A program made the position numbers and the translations under genes. Under the pieces are notes generated by a model. That model did not search any database. It saw only the letters and a program-made list of their open reading frames with translations, and was not told the DNA's origin. From Rhodocyclaceae bacterium UBA2250 (lineage in GTDB: Bacteria > Pseudomonadota > Gammaproteobacteria > Burkholderiales > Rhodocyclaceae): a stretch of 15,663 nucleotides of DNA. Below are positions 5,835-12,743 of this stretch, one piece after another. The DNA is taken from the NCBI GenBank assembly GCA_002347285.1, contig DDXW01000024.1, positions 7,652-23,314 of the forward strand, in the 5' to 3' direction. Within the stretch, counting starts at the first letter, position 1. Every line of letters begins with the position of its first letter.

Positions 5835-6914
5835 ATGCAAACAATCACGCTGCTCCGGCCCGACGACTGGCACCTCCACCTGCGCGACGGCGACGCCCTC
5901 AAGGCGGTGCTGCCCGACACGGCGCGGCGCTTCGCGCGCGCCATCGTCATGCCCAACCTCAGGCCGCCGGTGACCACGGTGGCGCAGGCCGCCGCCTATC
6001 GCGCGCGCATCCTCGCCGCGCTGCAGGAAGTCTCCCCTCCCGCGAGGGATGGGCTGGGGGTGGGCGGGCTTACTTTCACGCCGCTGATGACGCTGTATCT
6101 CACCGACAACCTGCCGGCCGACGAGATCGACCGGGCGAAGGACAGCGGTTTCGTCCATGCCGTGAAGCTTTACCCGGCCGGCGCGACGACCAATGCCGAC
6201 GCGGGCGTCACCGACCTGAAGAAGTGCGCCGCGACGCTCGCGCGCATGGAACGGCGCGGTATGCCGCTGCTCGTCCACGGCGAGGTGACCGATCCGGCGG
6301 TCGACATCTTCGACCGCGAGGCGGTGTTCATCGAGCGGGTGCTGTCGCCGCTGCTGAAGGACTTTCCGGCGCTCAAGGTGGTGCTCGAACACATCACGAC
6401 GAAAGACGGCGCGGAGTTCGTCAAGTCCGCCGGCGCCAACGTCGCGGCGACGATCACCGCTCACCACCTGCTGTTGAACAGGAATGCCATCTTCGCCGGC
6501 GGCCTCCGGCCGCATCACTACTGCCTGCCGGTGCTCAAGCGCGAGACGCACCGCCAGGCGCTGGTCGCCGCGGCCACGTCAGGCGATCCGAAGTTCTTCC
6601 TCGGCACCGACTCCGCGCCGCACGCGAAGAGCACCAAGGAAGCGGCCTGCGGCTGCGCCGGCTGCTACACCGCGCATGCCGGCATCGAACTCTATGCCGA
6701 GGCGTTCGAGGCGGCCGGCGCGCTCGACCGGCTCGAAGGCTTCGCGAGCCGCTTCGGCCCCGACTTCTACGGCCTGCCGCGCAATGCGGACACCATCACC
6801 CTCGTGCGCGCCCCCTGGACCGTGCCGGCGCAACAGGCGCTGCTGGACGGCGACCCGCTGGTGCCGCTGCGGGCGGGTGAAACCATCGCCTGGCGCCTGG
6901 AGATGCCGCAATGA
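5835..6914 (+). CDS. pyrC: Dihydroorotase PyrC (class II, E. coli type) with a short insertion
   Basis: The 359-residue enzyme interconverts N-carbamoyl-aspartate and dihydroorotate in pyrimidine synthesis. Visible zinc-site residues are His13 and His15 (DWHLHLRDGD), carboxylated Lys111 (AVKLYPAGATTN), His148 (LLVHGEV), His186 (LEHITTK) and Asp259 (LGTDSAPHA). The class II signature CGCAGC is also present. It is about 11 residues longer than E. coli PyrC (348). Much of the excess is a Gly/Pro-rich patch, EVSPPARDGLGVGG, at residues 65-78, between helix YRARIL and strand FTPLMTLYL. That patch is encoded by repeat-like DNA, described separately. All catalytic residues remain, so it should be active. 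It follows rsmI by 10 bp and overlaps the next gene by 4 nt (ATGA). Confidence 0.96.
   Translation: MQTITLLRPDDWHLHLRDGDALKAVLPDTARRFARAIVMPNLRPPVTTVAQAAAYRARILAALQEVSPPARDGLGVGGLTFTPLMTLYLTDNLPADEIDRAKDSGFVHAVKLYPAGATTNADAGVTDLKKCAATLARMERRGMPLLVHGEVTDPAVDIFDREAVFIERVLSPLLKDFPALKVVLEHITTKDGAEFVKSAGANVAATITAHHLLLNRNAIFAGGLRPHHYCLPVLKRETHRQALVAAATSGDPKFFLGTDSAPHAKSTKEAACGCAGCYTAHAGIELYAEAFEAAGALDRLEGFASRFGPDFYGLPRNADTITLVRAPWTVPAQQALLDGDPLVPLRAGETIAWRLEMPQ
6031..6070 (+). repeat. Repeat-like palindromic insertion inside pyrC (candidate)
   Basis: A C-rich then G-rich tract reads CTCCCCTCCCGCGAGGGATG followed by GGCTGGGGGTGGGCGGGC. CCCTC at 6035-6039 pairs with GAGGG at 6044-6048 around a 4-nt loop. 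The pattern looks like the small dispersed intergenic repeats common in GC-rich proteobacteria. It replaces what in E. coli PyrC is a much shorter loop, keeping the reading frame. Only one copy is present in the window, so its status as a genome repeat is an inference. Confidence 0.4.
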
Positions 6915-7345
6915 AACCGCGCCTGCTGCCCGCTCTGCTCCTGCTTGCATCGCTGCTGGCCGGCTGTGCGAAGGAGCCCGCCGCCTACCTGATCGGCGGC
7001 GGCGGCCATTCGCTGACGGTGGAACGCAACAAGCCCTATCTCTGGAGCGAGGGCTGGGAACTCGATCTGATCGTCGCGCGGCAACCGGAATGCCAGCGGC
7101 GCCATGCGCTGAAGAAGGCCGGCGAGAAGATGCGCGTGGACCTCTACAGCCCCGAGCCCGGCGTGTTCATCCTCAACCAGGGCAAGCGCTGGTACGTCGC
7201 CGAAACGAAGGCGTGCCGCATGCAGCAATACGACGAAGAACCGGCCGAGCCCGGCGCCTATCTCGGCGCCTTCCGCGTCAGGAACGGCGTGTTCGCCTTC
7301 GTGCCGGATGCCGGCGACAAGAACGGCAAGGAATCCCAGGAGTAG
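6911..7345 (+). CDS. Small lipoprotein of unknown function
   Basis: I do not recognise this family. The 144-residue product has a lipoprotein signal peptide (MKPRLLPALLLLASLLAGC) with lipobox LAGC and the lipidated Cys at 19. Residue +2 is Ala, so outer-membrane sorting is expected. The mature part has no further membrane segment. It contains two cysteines (61 and 102) that could form a disulfide in the periplasm, motifs LWSEGWELDLIVARQPECQRRH and FILNQGKRWYVAETK, and a hydrophilic tail rich in Asp, Lys and Glu. The start overlaps the pyrC stop (ATGA), so coupled expression with pyrC is likely. The end carries the rnpB promoter region immediately downstream. The gene looks intact and has the same base composition as its neighbours. 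Confidence 0.8.
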   Translation: MKPRLLPALLLLASLLAGCAKEPAAYLIGGGGHSLTVERNKPYLWSEGWELDLIVARQPECQRRHALKKAGEKMRVDLYSPEPGVFILNQGKRWYVAETKACRMQQYDEEPAEPGAYLGAFRVRNGVFAFVPDAGDKNGKESQE

Positions 7346-7354
7346 GCGGCGCCG

Positions 7355-7360
7355 TATAAT
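7355..7360 (+). promoter_or_regulatory. -10 box of the rnpB promoter
   Basis: A perfect TATAAT lies 7 bp before the first base of the RNase P RNA closing helix, exactly where a -10 element should be. No clear -35 hexamer is seen at the expected place inside the end of the lipoprotein gene. Confidence 0.7.
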
Positions 7361-7365
7361 CGCCA

Positions 7366-7720
7366 GCGGAAGTCCGCCAGGCAGCCGCGGCACGGCAACG
7401 TGTCGAGGAAAGTCCGGGCCCCATAGAGCAGGATGCCGGCTAACGGCCGGGCACTGTGAAGTGACGGACAGTGCAACAGAAACATACCGCCTAAGTCCGC
7501 AACGCGTTTGCGGGCCGGCAAGGGTGAAATCGTGCGGTAAGAGCGCACGGCCGCGCTGGCAACAGTCGCGGCGGGCAAACCCCATCCGGGGCAAGGCCAA
7601 ATAGGGGAGCGATGGCGTGGCTCGCGCCGCTCCCGGGTAGGCTGCTTGAGGCCGTCAGCAATGGCGGTCCCAGAGGAATGGCTGCCCACGACAGAACCCG
7701 GCTTATCGGCGGGCTTCCAT
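7366..7720 (+). ncRNA. rnpB: RNase P RNA (bacterial type A)
   Basis: This is the catalytic RNA that trims tRNA 5' leaders. Both universally conserved cores are present: GAGGAAAGTCCGGGC at 7405-7419 and ACAGAACCCGGCTTAT at 7691-7706. Between them, AACAGAAACATACCGC, GGTAAGAGCGCACG, AAACCCCATCCGG and CAAATAGGGGAGCGATG occur in the expected order for type A RNA. The closing helix P1 is complete: GGAAGTCCGCC (from 7368) pairs with GGCGGGCTTCC (ending 7718) with one G-U wobble. These define the ends to within a few bases. The length is about 353 nt, typical for proteobacteria. A TATAAT box sits 7 bp upstream. The gene lies between the lipoprotein gene and mraZ on the same strand. Confidence 0.97.
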
Positions 7721-7852
7721 CTCGCGCCAAGCTGAGAATCCACTTTCAGAACATTTCTTCATGCATTGATTTGCAAAGACTTTATTTTCACAAACGAATC
7801 GCAAAACATCCTGTAAGTCATTGTCGCGCCTGAAAAAAACCGCAAATTTCCC
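7721..7852. other. AT-rich spacer between rnpB and the mraZ promoter
   Basis: This stretch of about 130 bp is conspicuously AT-rich compared with the rest of the window and contains no convincing gene. It holds short A and T runs that could act as an upstream promoter element for mraZ. A weak 6-bp stem (7732-7737 with 7744-7749), followed by a few T residues, may help end rnpB transcription. I see no strong intrinsic terminator. Confidence 0.5.
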
Positions 7853-7881
7853 TTGACTCCCCTAAATCGGTGGAATAAAGT
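7853..7881 (+). promoter_or_regulatory. Probable mraZ (dcw operon) promoter
   Basis: TTGACT at 7853-7858 matches five of six consensus -35 bases. After exactly 17 bp, TAAAGT at 7876-7881 matches four of six -10 bases. The AT-rich DNA upstream may help. Transcription would start near 7888, within the TGGG box array, which fits repression by MraZ. Confidence 0.6.
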
Positions 7882-7904
7882 GGGGGCAAGTGGGAAAAAG
7901 TGGG
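7871..7904 (+). promoter_or_regulatory. MraZ operator: TGGG boxes at 10-bp spacing
   Basis: Three perfect TGGG boxes start at 7881, 7891 and 7901, each preceded by AAG, so the repeat unit is AAGTGGG every 10 bp. A fourth, degenerate copy (TGGA) sits at 7871 in the same phase. In E. coli MraZ binds three TGGG-type direct repeats separated by 5 nt in its own leader, the same geometry. Here the array runs from the -10 box to the ribosome-binding site, so bound MraZ would block transcription of mraZ and the downstream dcw genes. Confidence 0.85.
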
Positions 7905-7911
7905 GGGGAGG
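7904..7911 (+). promoter_or_regulatory. Ribosome-binding site fixing the GTG start of mraZ
   Basis: GGGGGAGG is followed by five T residues and then GTG at 7917. This decides against the in-frame GTG at 7890, which lies inside the operator and would add nine residues not typical of MraZ. Confidence 0.75.
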
Positions 7912-7916
7912 TTTTT

Positions 7917-8366
7917 GTGTTCCAAGGGGCGGCGCAACTCAATCTGGACGCGAAGGGCAGGCTGGCGATCCCGGCACGGCATCGCGACGGGTTGGTCCAG
8001 GCCGGCAACGGCCGCCTCGTCCTGACCGCGCACCCGCACCGCTGCCTGCTGCTCTACCCCGAACCCGCCTGGGAGCCGATCCGCGACCGCATCCTCGCGA
8101 CGCCGAGCTTCGACCCCCGTTCCGCCGCGGCGAAGCGCGTCCTGGTCGGCAACGCGCGCGACGGCGAGATCGACGCCGCCGGCCGCATCCTGATCGCCCC
8201 CGAACTGCGCGACTACGCCGGCTTCGAAAAGCAGGTCTGGCTGGTCGGCATGGGATCGCACTTCGAAATCTGGAGCGACGCCGGCTGGCGCCGCCAGCAT
8301 GAAACCGCCTTCGAGGCCCTGGCCGGCGATCAGCCGCCCCCCGGATTCGAGGGCATCTCCCTGTGA
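7917..8366 (+). CDS. mraZ: MraZ transcriptional regulator
   Basis: From GTG 7917 the protein is 149 residues, beginning MFQGAAQLNLDAKGRLAIPA, the normal MraZ N-terminus. It has the two SpoVT/AbrB-like halves typical of the family, each with a DxxxR motif: DAKGR at 11-15 and DAAGR at 96-100. MraZ is a ring-forming DNA-binding protein that represses its own promoter and the dcw cluster through TGGG repeats. Such an array lies immediately upstream. It is first in the cell-wall and division cluster, and rsmH follows 9 bp after its stop. Confidence 0.96.
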   Translation: MFQGAAQLNLDAKGRLAIPARHRDGLVQAGNGRLVLTAHPHRCLLLYPEPAWEPIRDRILATPSFDPRSAAAKRVLVGNARDGEIDAAGRILIAPELRDYAGFEKQVWLVGMGSHFEIWSDAGWRRQHETAFEALAGDQPPPGFEGISL

Positions 8367-8375
8367 CCGCCGCCG

Positions 8376-9308
8376 ATGAGCGAGACACCCCCCGCGGCAC
8401 ACCAGCCTGTGCTGCTCGTCGAGGCCATTGCGGCGCTGGCGGTCAAACCGGACGGCCTCTACGTCGATGCGACCTTCGGGCGCGGCGGGCACAGCCGCGC
8501 GATCCTCGCGCAGCTCGGGCCGCAGGGACGGCTGATCGCATTGGATCGCGACCCGACGGCGATCGCCGCGGGAGCGGAAATCCGGAATCCGCGTTTCACG
8601 CTCGCGCATGCGGCCTTCAGCCGGCTCGCCGAGGTGCTGGACGCGCAGGGCGTCGGGCTCGTGGATGGCATCCTGCTGGACATCGGCGTCTCGTCGCCGC
8701 AGCTGGACGACCCGGCACGGGGCATGAGTTTTCGTTTCGATGCGCCGCTCGACATGCGCATGGATACGACGCAAGGGGAGACCGCGGCCGATTTTCTGGC
8801 GCGGGCAGATCAATCCGAAATCGAGGAGGTGATTCGTGAGTATGGCGAAGAACGGTTTGCTCATGCGCTTGCAAAGGCGCTTGTTGCTGCTCGGCGCGAG
8901 CAGCGTATTTCATCCACAGGACAGCTTGCCGCGCTCGTGGCGTCGGTCGTCCGCACGCGCGAGCCAGGGCAGCACCCGGCGACGCGCACCTTCCAGGCTC
9001 TACGGATTCACGTCAATCGGGAGCTTGAGGAGCTGTCGCTAACCCTGCCGCAGGCGCTCGGCCGACTCAGGCCGGGCGGACGACTGGCCGTGATCAGCTT
9101 CCATTCGCTCGAGGACCGCATCGTCAAGCGCTTCCTGCGCGACGCGGCGACGCCGCCGCAGCCGCCCAAGGGCGTGCCGGTGCGCGCCGCGGATCTGCCC
9201 GCCCCGCGCGCACGGCTGATCGGCAAGGCGCTCCGCGCCGGGGCGGAGGAAGTGGCCGCCAACCCGCGCGCCCGCAGCGCGGTGCTGCGCGTCGCGGAAA
9301 AACTTTGA
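8376..9308 (+). CDS. rsmH: 16S rRNA (cytosine1402-N4)-methyltransferase RsmH (MraW)
   Basis: The 310-residue enzyme shows the RsmH signatures HQPVLLVEAIAAL, the S-adenosylmethionine loop DATFGRGGHS (residues 31-40), ALDRDP, LDIGVSSPQLDD (101-112), RGMSFRFDAPLDMRMD and ISFHSLEDRIVK. It methylates N4 of C1402 in 16S rRNA, the same nucleotide whose ribose is methylated by RsmI. Both enzymes of this m4Cm modification are thus encoded within 4 kb here. The length matches E. coli RsmH (313). The start has no strong Shine-Dalgarno, so coupling to mraZ translation is likely. Its stop lies 2 bp before the ftsL ATG. Confidence 0.97.
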   Translation: MSETPPAAHQPVLLVEAIAALAVKPDGLYVDATFGRGGHSRAILAQLGPQGRLIALDRDPTAIAAGAEIRNPRFTLAHAAFSRLAEVLDAQGVGLVDGILLDIGVSSPQLDDPARGMSFRFDAPLDMRMDTTQGETAADFLARADQSEIEEVIREYGEERFAHALAKALVAARREQRISSTGQLAALVASVVRTREPGQHPATRTFQALRIHVNRELEELSLTLPQALGRLRPGGRLAVISFHSLEDRIVKRFLRDAATPPQPPKGVPVRAADLPAPRARLIGKALRAGAEEVAANPRARSAVLRVAEKL

Positions 9309-9310
9309 TC

Positions 9311-9571
9311 ATGGCCAGACTCAACCTCATTCTGCTCGCCGCCGTGCTGATCAGCGCGCTGGCCGTGGTGTCCACCAATCACCGCGCCCGCAAGCTGATC
9401 ACCGAGTTCGAGCGCGAGCAGGAACGCATGCGCGCCCTCGATGTCGAATGGGGCCAATTGCAGCTGGAGCAAAGCACCTGGGCGACCCACGCCAGGATCG
9501 AACAGATCGCGCGCGACAAGCTCGGCATGCATGCCCCGCGCCCGGCGCAGCTGCTCATCCTCCAACCATGA
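9311..9571 (+). CDS. ftsL: Cell division protein FtsL
   Basis: This is a small bitopic membrane protein of 86 residues. It has a short cytoplasmic start (MAR), one transmembrane helix at about residues 5-22 and a periplasmic coiled coil at about 25-60 (EFEREQERMRALDVEWGQLQLEQ). It ends with the typical IEQIARDKLGM motif. FtsL forms the FtsQLB complex that activates FtsWI at the septum. Assignment rests on this architecture plus the position between rsmH and ftsI, since the sequence is poorly conserved. An in-frame TTG at 9305 overlaps the rsmH stop, but the ATG is more likely. The stop overlaps the ftsI start by 4 nt (ATGA). Confidence 0.93.
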   Translation: MARLNLILLAAVLISALAVVSTNHRARKLITEFEREQERMRALDVEWGQLQLEQSTWATHARIEQIARDKLGMHAPRPAQLLILQP

Positions 9572-11292
9572 AACTCGCCCGCAGCCCCCTGCTCAACGAC
9601 CGCCTGCCGCCCTGGCGCGCCCGCCTGCTGCTGGGCCTGCTGCTCGCCGGCTCGGCCGCGCTGGTCGGCCGTACGTTCTACCTGCAGGGCATCAACAAGG
9701 AGTTCCTGATCGGCAAGGGCGAATCGCGCTACGAGCGCGTGATCGAGATGCCGGCGACGCGCGGCCGCATCCTCGACCGCCACGGCGACGTGCTCGCGAT
9801 GTCGACGCCGGTGAAATCCGTCTGGGCGATCCCCGAGGACGCCAAGCTGACCCCGGCCCAGACGCGCGCGCTGGCCAAGCTGCTCGAGAGCGATCCGCGC
9901 GAAGTGACGCGCAAGCTCGCCGCGGCGCGCGACTTCATCTATCTCAAGCGCCAGATCGCGCCCGACACGGCGGCGCAGATCGCCAACCTCAAGCTGCCGG
10001 GCGTGCATTTCCAGAACGAATACCGCCGCTATTACCCGGCCGGCGAGGTGACCGCGCACATGCTCGGCTTCACCGGCGCCGAAGACGTCGGCCAGGAGGG
10101 CATCGAGCTCGCCCTGGAACGCCAGCTGGCCGGCAAGGCCGGCAGCCGGCGCGTCATCAAGGACCGGCGCGGACAGATCGTCGAAGACGTCGAATCGATC
10201 CACGCGCCGCAAGAAGGCCAGGACGTCGTTCTCGCCCTCGACGCAAAACTGCAGTACCTCGCCTTTTCCAAGCTCAAGCAGGCGGTGGCCGAGCACAAGG
10301 CCAAGGCGGGCGGCATCGTCGTGCTCGACGCGAAAAGTGGCGAGGTGCTGGCGCTGGCCAACTTGCCGACCTACAACCCGAACAACCGCACGCGGCTTTC
10401 CGGGGCGCAGTTGCGCAACCGGGCGTTCACCGACACCTTCGAGCCCGGCTCGACCTTCAAGCCATTCACCGTTGCGCTGGCGCTGGAAAAAGGGAACGTG
10501 CGCATCGACACGCCGATCCAGACCGCGCCCGGCAAGCTCACCATCGGCACCGCGACGATCTCCGACGCGCACGTGCATGGCGTGCTGACCGTCGCGCAAG
10601 TGATCCAGAAGTCCTCGAACATCGGCACCGCCAAGATGGCGCTCAATCTGCCGTCCGAGGATATGTGGAACAACTTCGACAAGCTCGGCTTCGGCCAGCC
10701 GCTCAAGCTCGGCTTTCCCGGCGAGGCGAGCGGCCGTTTGCGGCCGTGGAAGCACTGGCGGCCGATCGAGCAGGCCACCATGTCCTACGGTCACGGCATC
10801 TCGGTGACGCTGATCCAGCTCGCGCGCGCCTACCAGGCCTTCGCGCGCGACGGCGACCTCCTGCCGCTGTCGCTGTCGCGCGTCGAGGCGCCGCCCGCCG
10901 TCGGCCAACGCGTGTTAAGCGCCCAGACGGCCCGCGAGATGCGAGCCATGCTCGAACTGGCCGTCCAACCCGGCGGCACCGCGCCGAAGGCGCAAGTGCC
11001 CGGCTATCGCATTGGCGGCAAGACCGGTACGGCGATGAAACTCGACGGTGGCGTCTACACGCACAAGTACGTCTCGGCCTTCGTCGGCTTCGCGCCGGCT
11101 TCCGATCCGCGCCTGATCGTCGCGGTGATGATCGACGAGCCTTCGGCCGGCAAGTACTACGGCGGCGAGGTGGCCGCGCCGGTGTTCGCCACGGTGATGG
11201 GCAGCGCCCTGCGCACGCTCGGCGTCCCGCCGGACGATGCGCCCAAGCCGCTGCAGATGGCCAACCTCGCGCCGGTCAAGGAGGAAATGTGA
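9568..11292 (+). CDS. ftsI: Septal peptidoglycan transpeptidase FtsI (PBP3)
   Basis: The 574-residue class B penicillin-binding protein has a short cytoplasmic tail and one membrane helix (about 17-37). The pedestal domain begins near RYERVIEMPATRGRILDRHG, and the transpeptidase domain follows. The active-site motifs are S295-T-F-K298 (GSTFKPF), S349-S-N351 and K485-T-G487. It crosslinks peptidoglycan at the division septum with FtsW and is the target of beta-lactams. The length is close to E. coli FtsI (588). The start at 9568 overlaps the ftsL stop. The frame is open back to 9448, but that extension lies in ftsL and lacks similarity to FtsI. The next gene, murE, starts 2 bp after its stop. 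Confidence 0.97.
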   Translation: MKLARSPLLNDRLPPWRARLLLGLLLAGSAALVGRTFYLQGINKEFLIGKGESRYERVIEMPATRGRILDRHGDVLAMSTPVKSVWAIPEDAKLTPAQTRALAKLLESDPREVTRKLAAARDFIYLKRQIAPDTAAQIANLKLPGVHFQNEYRRYYPAGEVTAHMLGFTGAEDVGQEGIELALERQLAGKAGSRRVIKDRRGQIVEDVESIHAPQEGQDVVLALDAKLQYLAFSKLKQAVAEHKAKAGGIVVLDAKSGEVLALANLPTYNPNNRTRLSGAQLRNRAFTDTFEPGSTFKPFTVALALEKGNVRIDTPIQTAPGKLTIGTATISDAHVHGVLTVAQVIQKSSNIGTAKMALNLPSEDMWNNFDKLGFGQPLKLGFPGEASGRLRPWKHWRPIEQATMSYGHGISVTLIQLARAYQAFARDGDLLPLSLSRVEAPPAVGQRVLSAQTAREMRAMLELAVQPGGTAPKAQVPGYRIGGKTGTAMKLDGGVYTHKYVSAFVGFAPASDPRLIVAVMIDEPSAGKYYGGEVAAPVFATVMGSALRTLGVPPDDAPKPLQMANLAPVKEEM

Positions 11293-11294
11293 GC

Positions 11295-12743
11295 ATGGCC
11301 GCCGACCTCCTCTCCGACCTCAGGGCGCGCGGCGTGATGCCGACGCGCCTCGCGCTCGATTCGCGCCGCGTCGAGCCGGGCGATGTGTTCCTCGCCCTGC
11401 CCGGCGCGCATGCCGACGGCCGCCGCTTCATCGCCGACGCGCTCGCGCGCGGCGCCGCCGCCGTGATCTGCGAGCGGAACGGCGGCATGCCCGCCGCCTC
11501 GCCAGCGCCGACTATCGAGGTCGAGCATCTGGCCGATCATGTCGGCGCGATCGCCCACCTCGTCTATGGCCGTCCGTCCGAGCAGATCTGGCTCTGCGGC
11601 GTGACCGGCACCAACGGCAAGACGTCGGTGTCGCAGTGGATCGCGCAGGCGATGAACGCCTTCGGCTGCAAGTGCGGCGTGATCGGCACGCTCGGCATCG
11701 GTTTCCCGCCCGCGCTCGAAGCCGGCCCCAACACCACCCCCGACGCCGTGACGCTGCATGCGACGCTCGCCCGCTTCGTGCGCGAGGGCGCGGTGGCCTG
11801 CGCGATGGAGGTCTCCTCGATCGGCCTCGACCAGGGCCGCGTGAATGGCGCGCATTTCGATGTCGCGGTGTTCACCAACCTGACGCGCGACCACCTCGAG
11901 TACCACGGCACGATGGAGGCCTACGGCGCCGCCAAGGCGAAGCTGTTCGACTGGCCCGGCCTCGGCTGCGCGGTGCTGAACCTCGACGACCCGTTCGGCC
12001 GCGAGCTCGCCGCGCGGCTCGCCGGCCGGGTGCGCACGATCGGCTACACGCTCGAAAACAACAGCGGCGCCGACACCGTGCTGCGCGCCACCGATTTCGC
12101 GGAGACGGGCGGCGGCCTCGCGTTCACGCTCGACGGCATCCGTTTCGCCGCGCCGGTGGTCGGCCGCTTCAACGCGTCCAACCTGCTCGCCGTGATCGGC
12201 GCGCTGCTCGCGGGCGACGAAGCGCTGGCGGACATCGCCGCGGTGCTGCCGCACATCGCGCCGCCCGCCGGGCGCATGCAGCCGGTCGGCGGCAGGGATG
12301 AACCGCTGGTGGTGATCGACTACGCCCACTCGCCGGATGCGCTCGAAAAGGTGCTGACCACGCTGCGCGGAACGGCGACGGCGCGGGACGGCAAGCTCGT
12401 CTGCGTGTTCGGCTGCGGCGGCGAGCGCGACCCGGGCAAGCGGCCGCAGATGGGCGCCATCGCCGAGCGGCTCGCCGACCGCGTCGTGATCACCAGCGAC
12501 AACCCGCGCGGCGAGGATCCGCAGGCGATCATCGCCGCGATCCTGGCCGGGATGCAAGGCAAGCCAATCGTTGAGCCGGACCGCGCGGCGGCGATCCGCG
12601 CCGCGATTGCCGGCGCGGACGCTCGTGACATTGTCCTGCTGGCCGGCAAGGGCCACGAACCCTACCAGGAGATCGCCGGCGTGCGCCTGCCGTTCTCCGA
12701 CCTCGATAACGCAAAGTCGGCGCTGGCGGGGCGGCGATGCTGA
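11295..12743 (+). CDS. murE: UDP-MurNAc-L-Ala-D-Glu:meso-diaminopimelate ligase MurE
   Basis: The 482-residue Mur ligase has the ATP loop GVTGTNGKT (ending at Thr110), AMEVSSIGLDQGRV, FTNLTRDHLEYHG and DYAHSPDALEK. It also has DNPR at residues 402-405, the motif that selects meso-diaminopimelate rather than lysine. It adds the third amino acid of the stem peptide in the cytoplasm. GGAGG lies 10 nt before the ATG at 11295. An in-frame GTG at 11289 (two extra residues), overlapping the ftsI stop, is an alternative with tighter spacing. The last 7 nt overlap murF. Confidence 0.97.
   Translation: MAADLLSDLRARGVMPTRLALDSRRVEPGDVFLALPGAHADGRRFIADALARGAAAVICERNGGMPAASPAPTIEVEHLADHVGAIAHLVYGRPSEQIWLCGVTGTNGKTSVSQWIAQAMNAFGCKCGVIGTLGIGFPPALEAGPNTTPDAVTLHATLARFVREGAVACAMEVSSIGLDQGRVNGAHFDVAVFTNLTRDHLEYHGTMEAYGAAKAKLFDWPGLGCAVLNLDDPFGRELAARLAGRVRTIGYTLENNSGADTVLRATDFAETGGGLAFTLDGIRFAAPVVGRFNASNLLAVIGALLAGDEALADIAAVLPHIAPPAGRMQPVGGRDEPLVVIDYAHSPDALEKVLTTLRGTATARDGKLVCVFGCGGERDPGKRPQMGAIAERLADRVVITSDNPRGEDPQAIIAAILAGMQGKPIVEPDRAAAIRAAIAGADARDIVLLAGKGHEPYQEIAGVRLPFSDLDNAKSALAGRRC

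Noticed and set aside
7732..7749. Intrinsic terminator after rnpB
   Set aside because: Only a 6-bp stem with a G-U pair and an interrupted T stretch; too weak to call.
7890..7916. Upstream in-frame GTG start for mraZ
   Set aside because: It lies within the TGGG operator and the predicted transcription start. GTG at 7917 has a perfect Shine-Dalgarno and the conserved MFQGA start.
9379..10908. 509-codon minus-strand open frame opposite ftsI
   Set aside because: Shadow frame: no domain or motif, and the plus strand has all FtsI catalytic motifs. The same applies to minus-strand frames at 11157-12656, 12662-14161 and 14067-15179.
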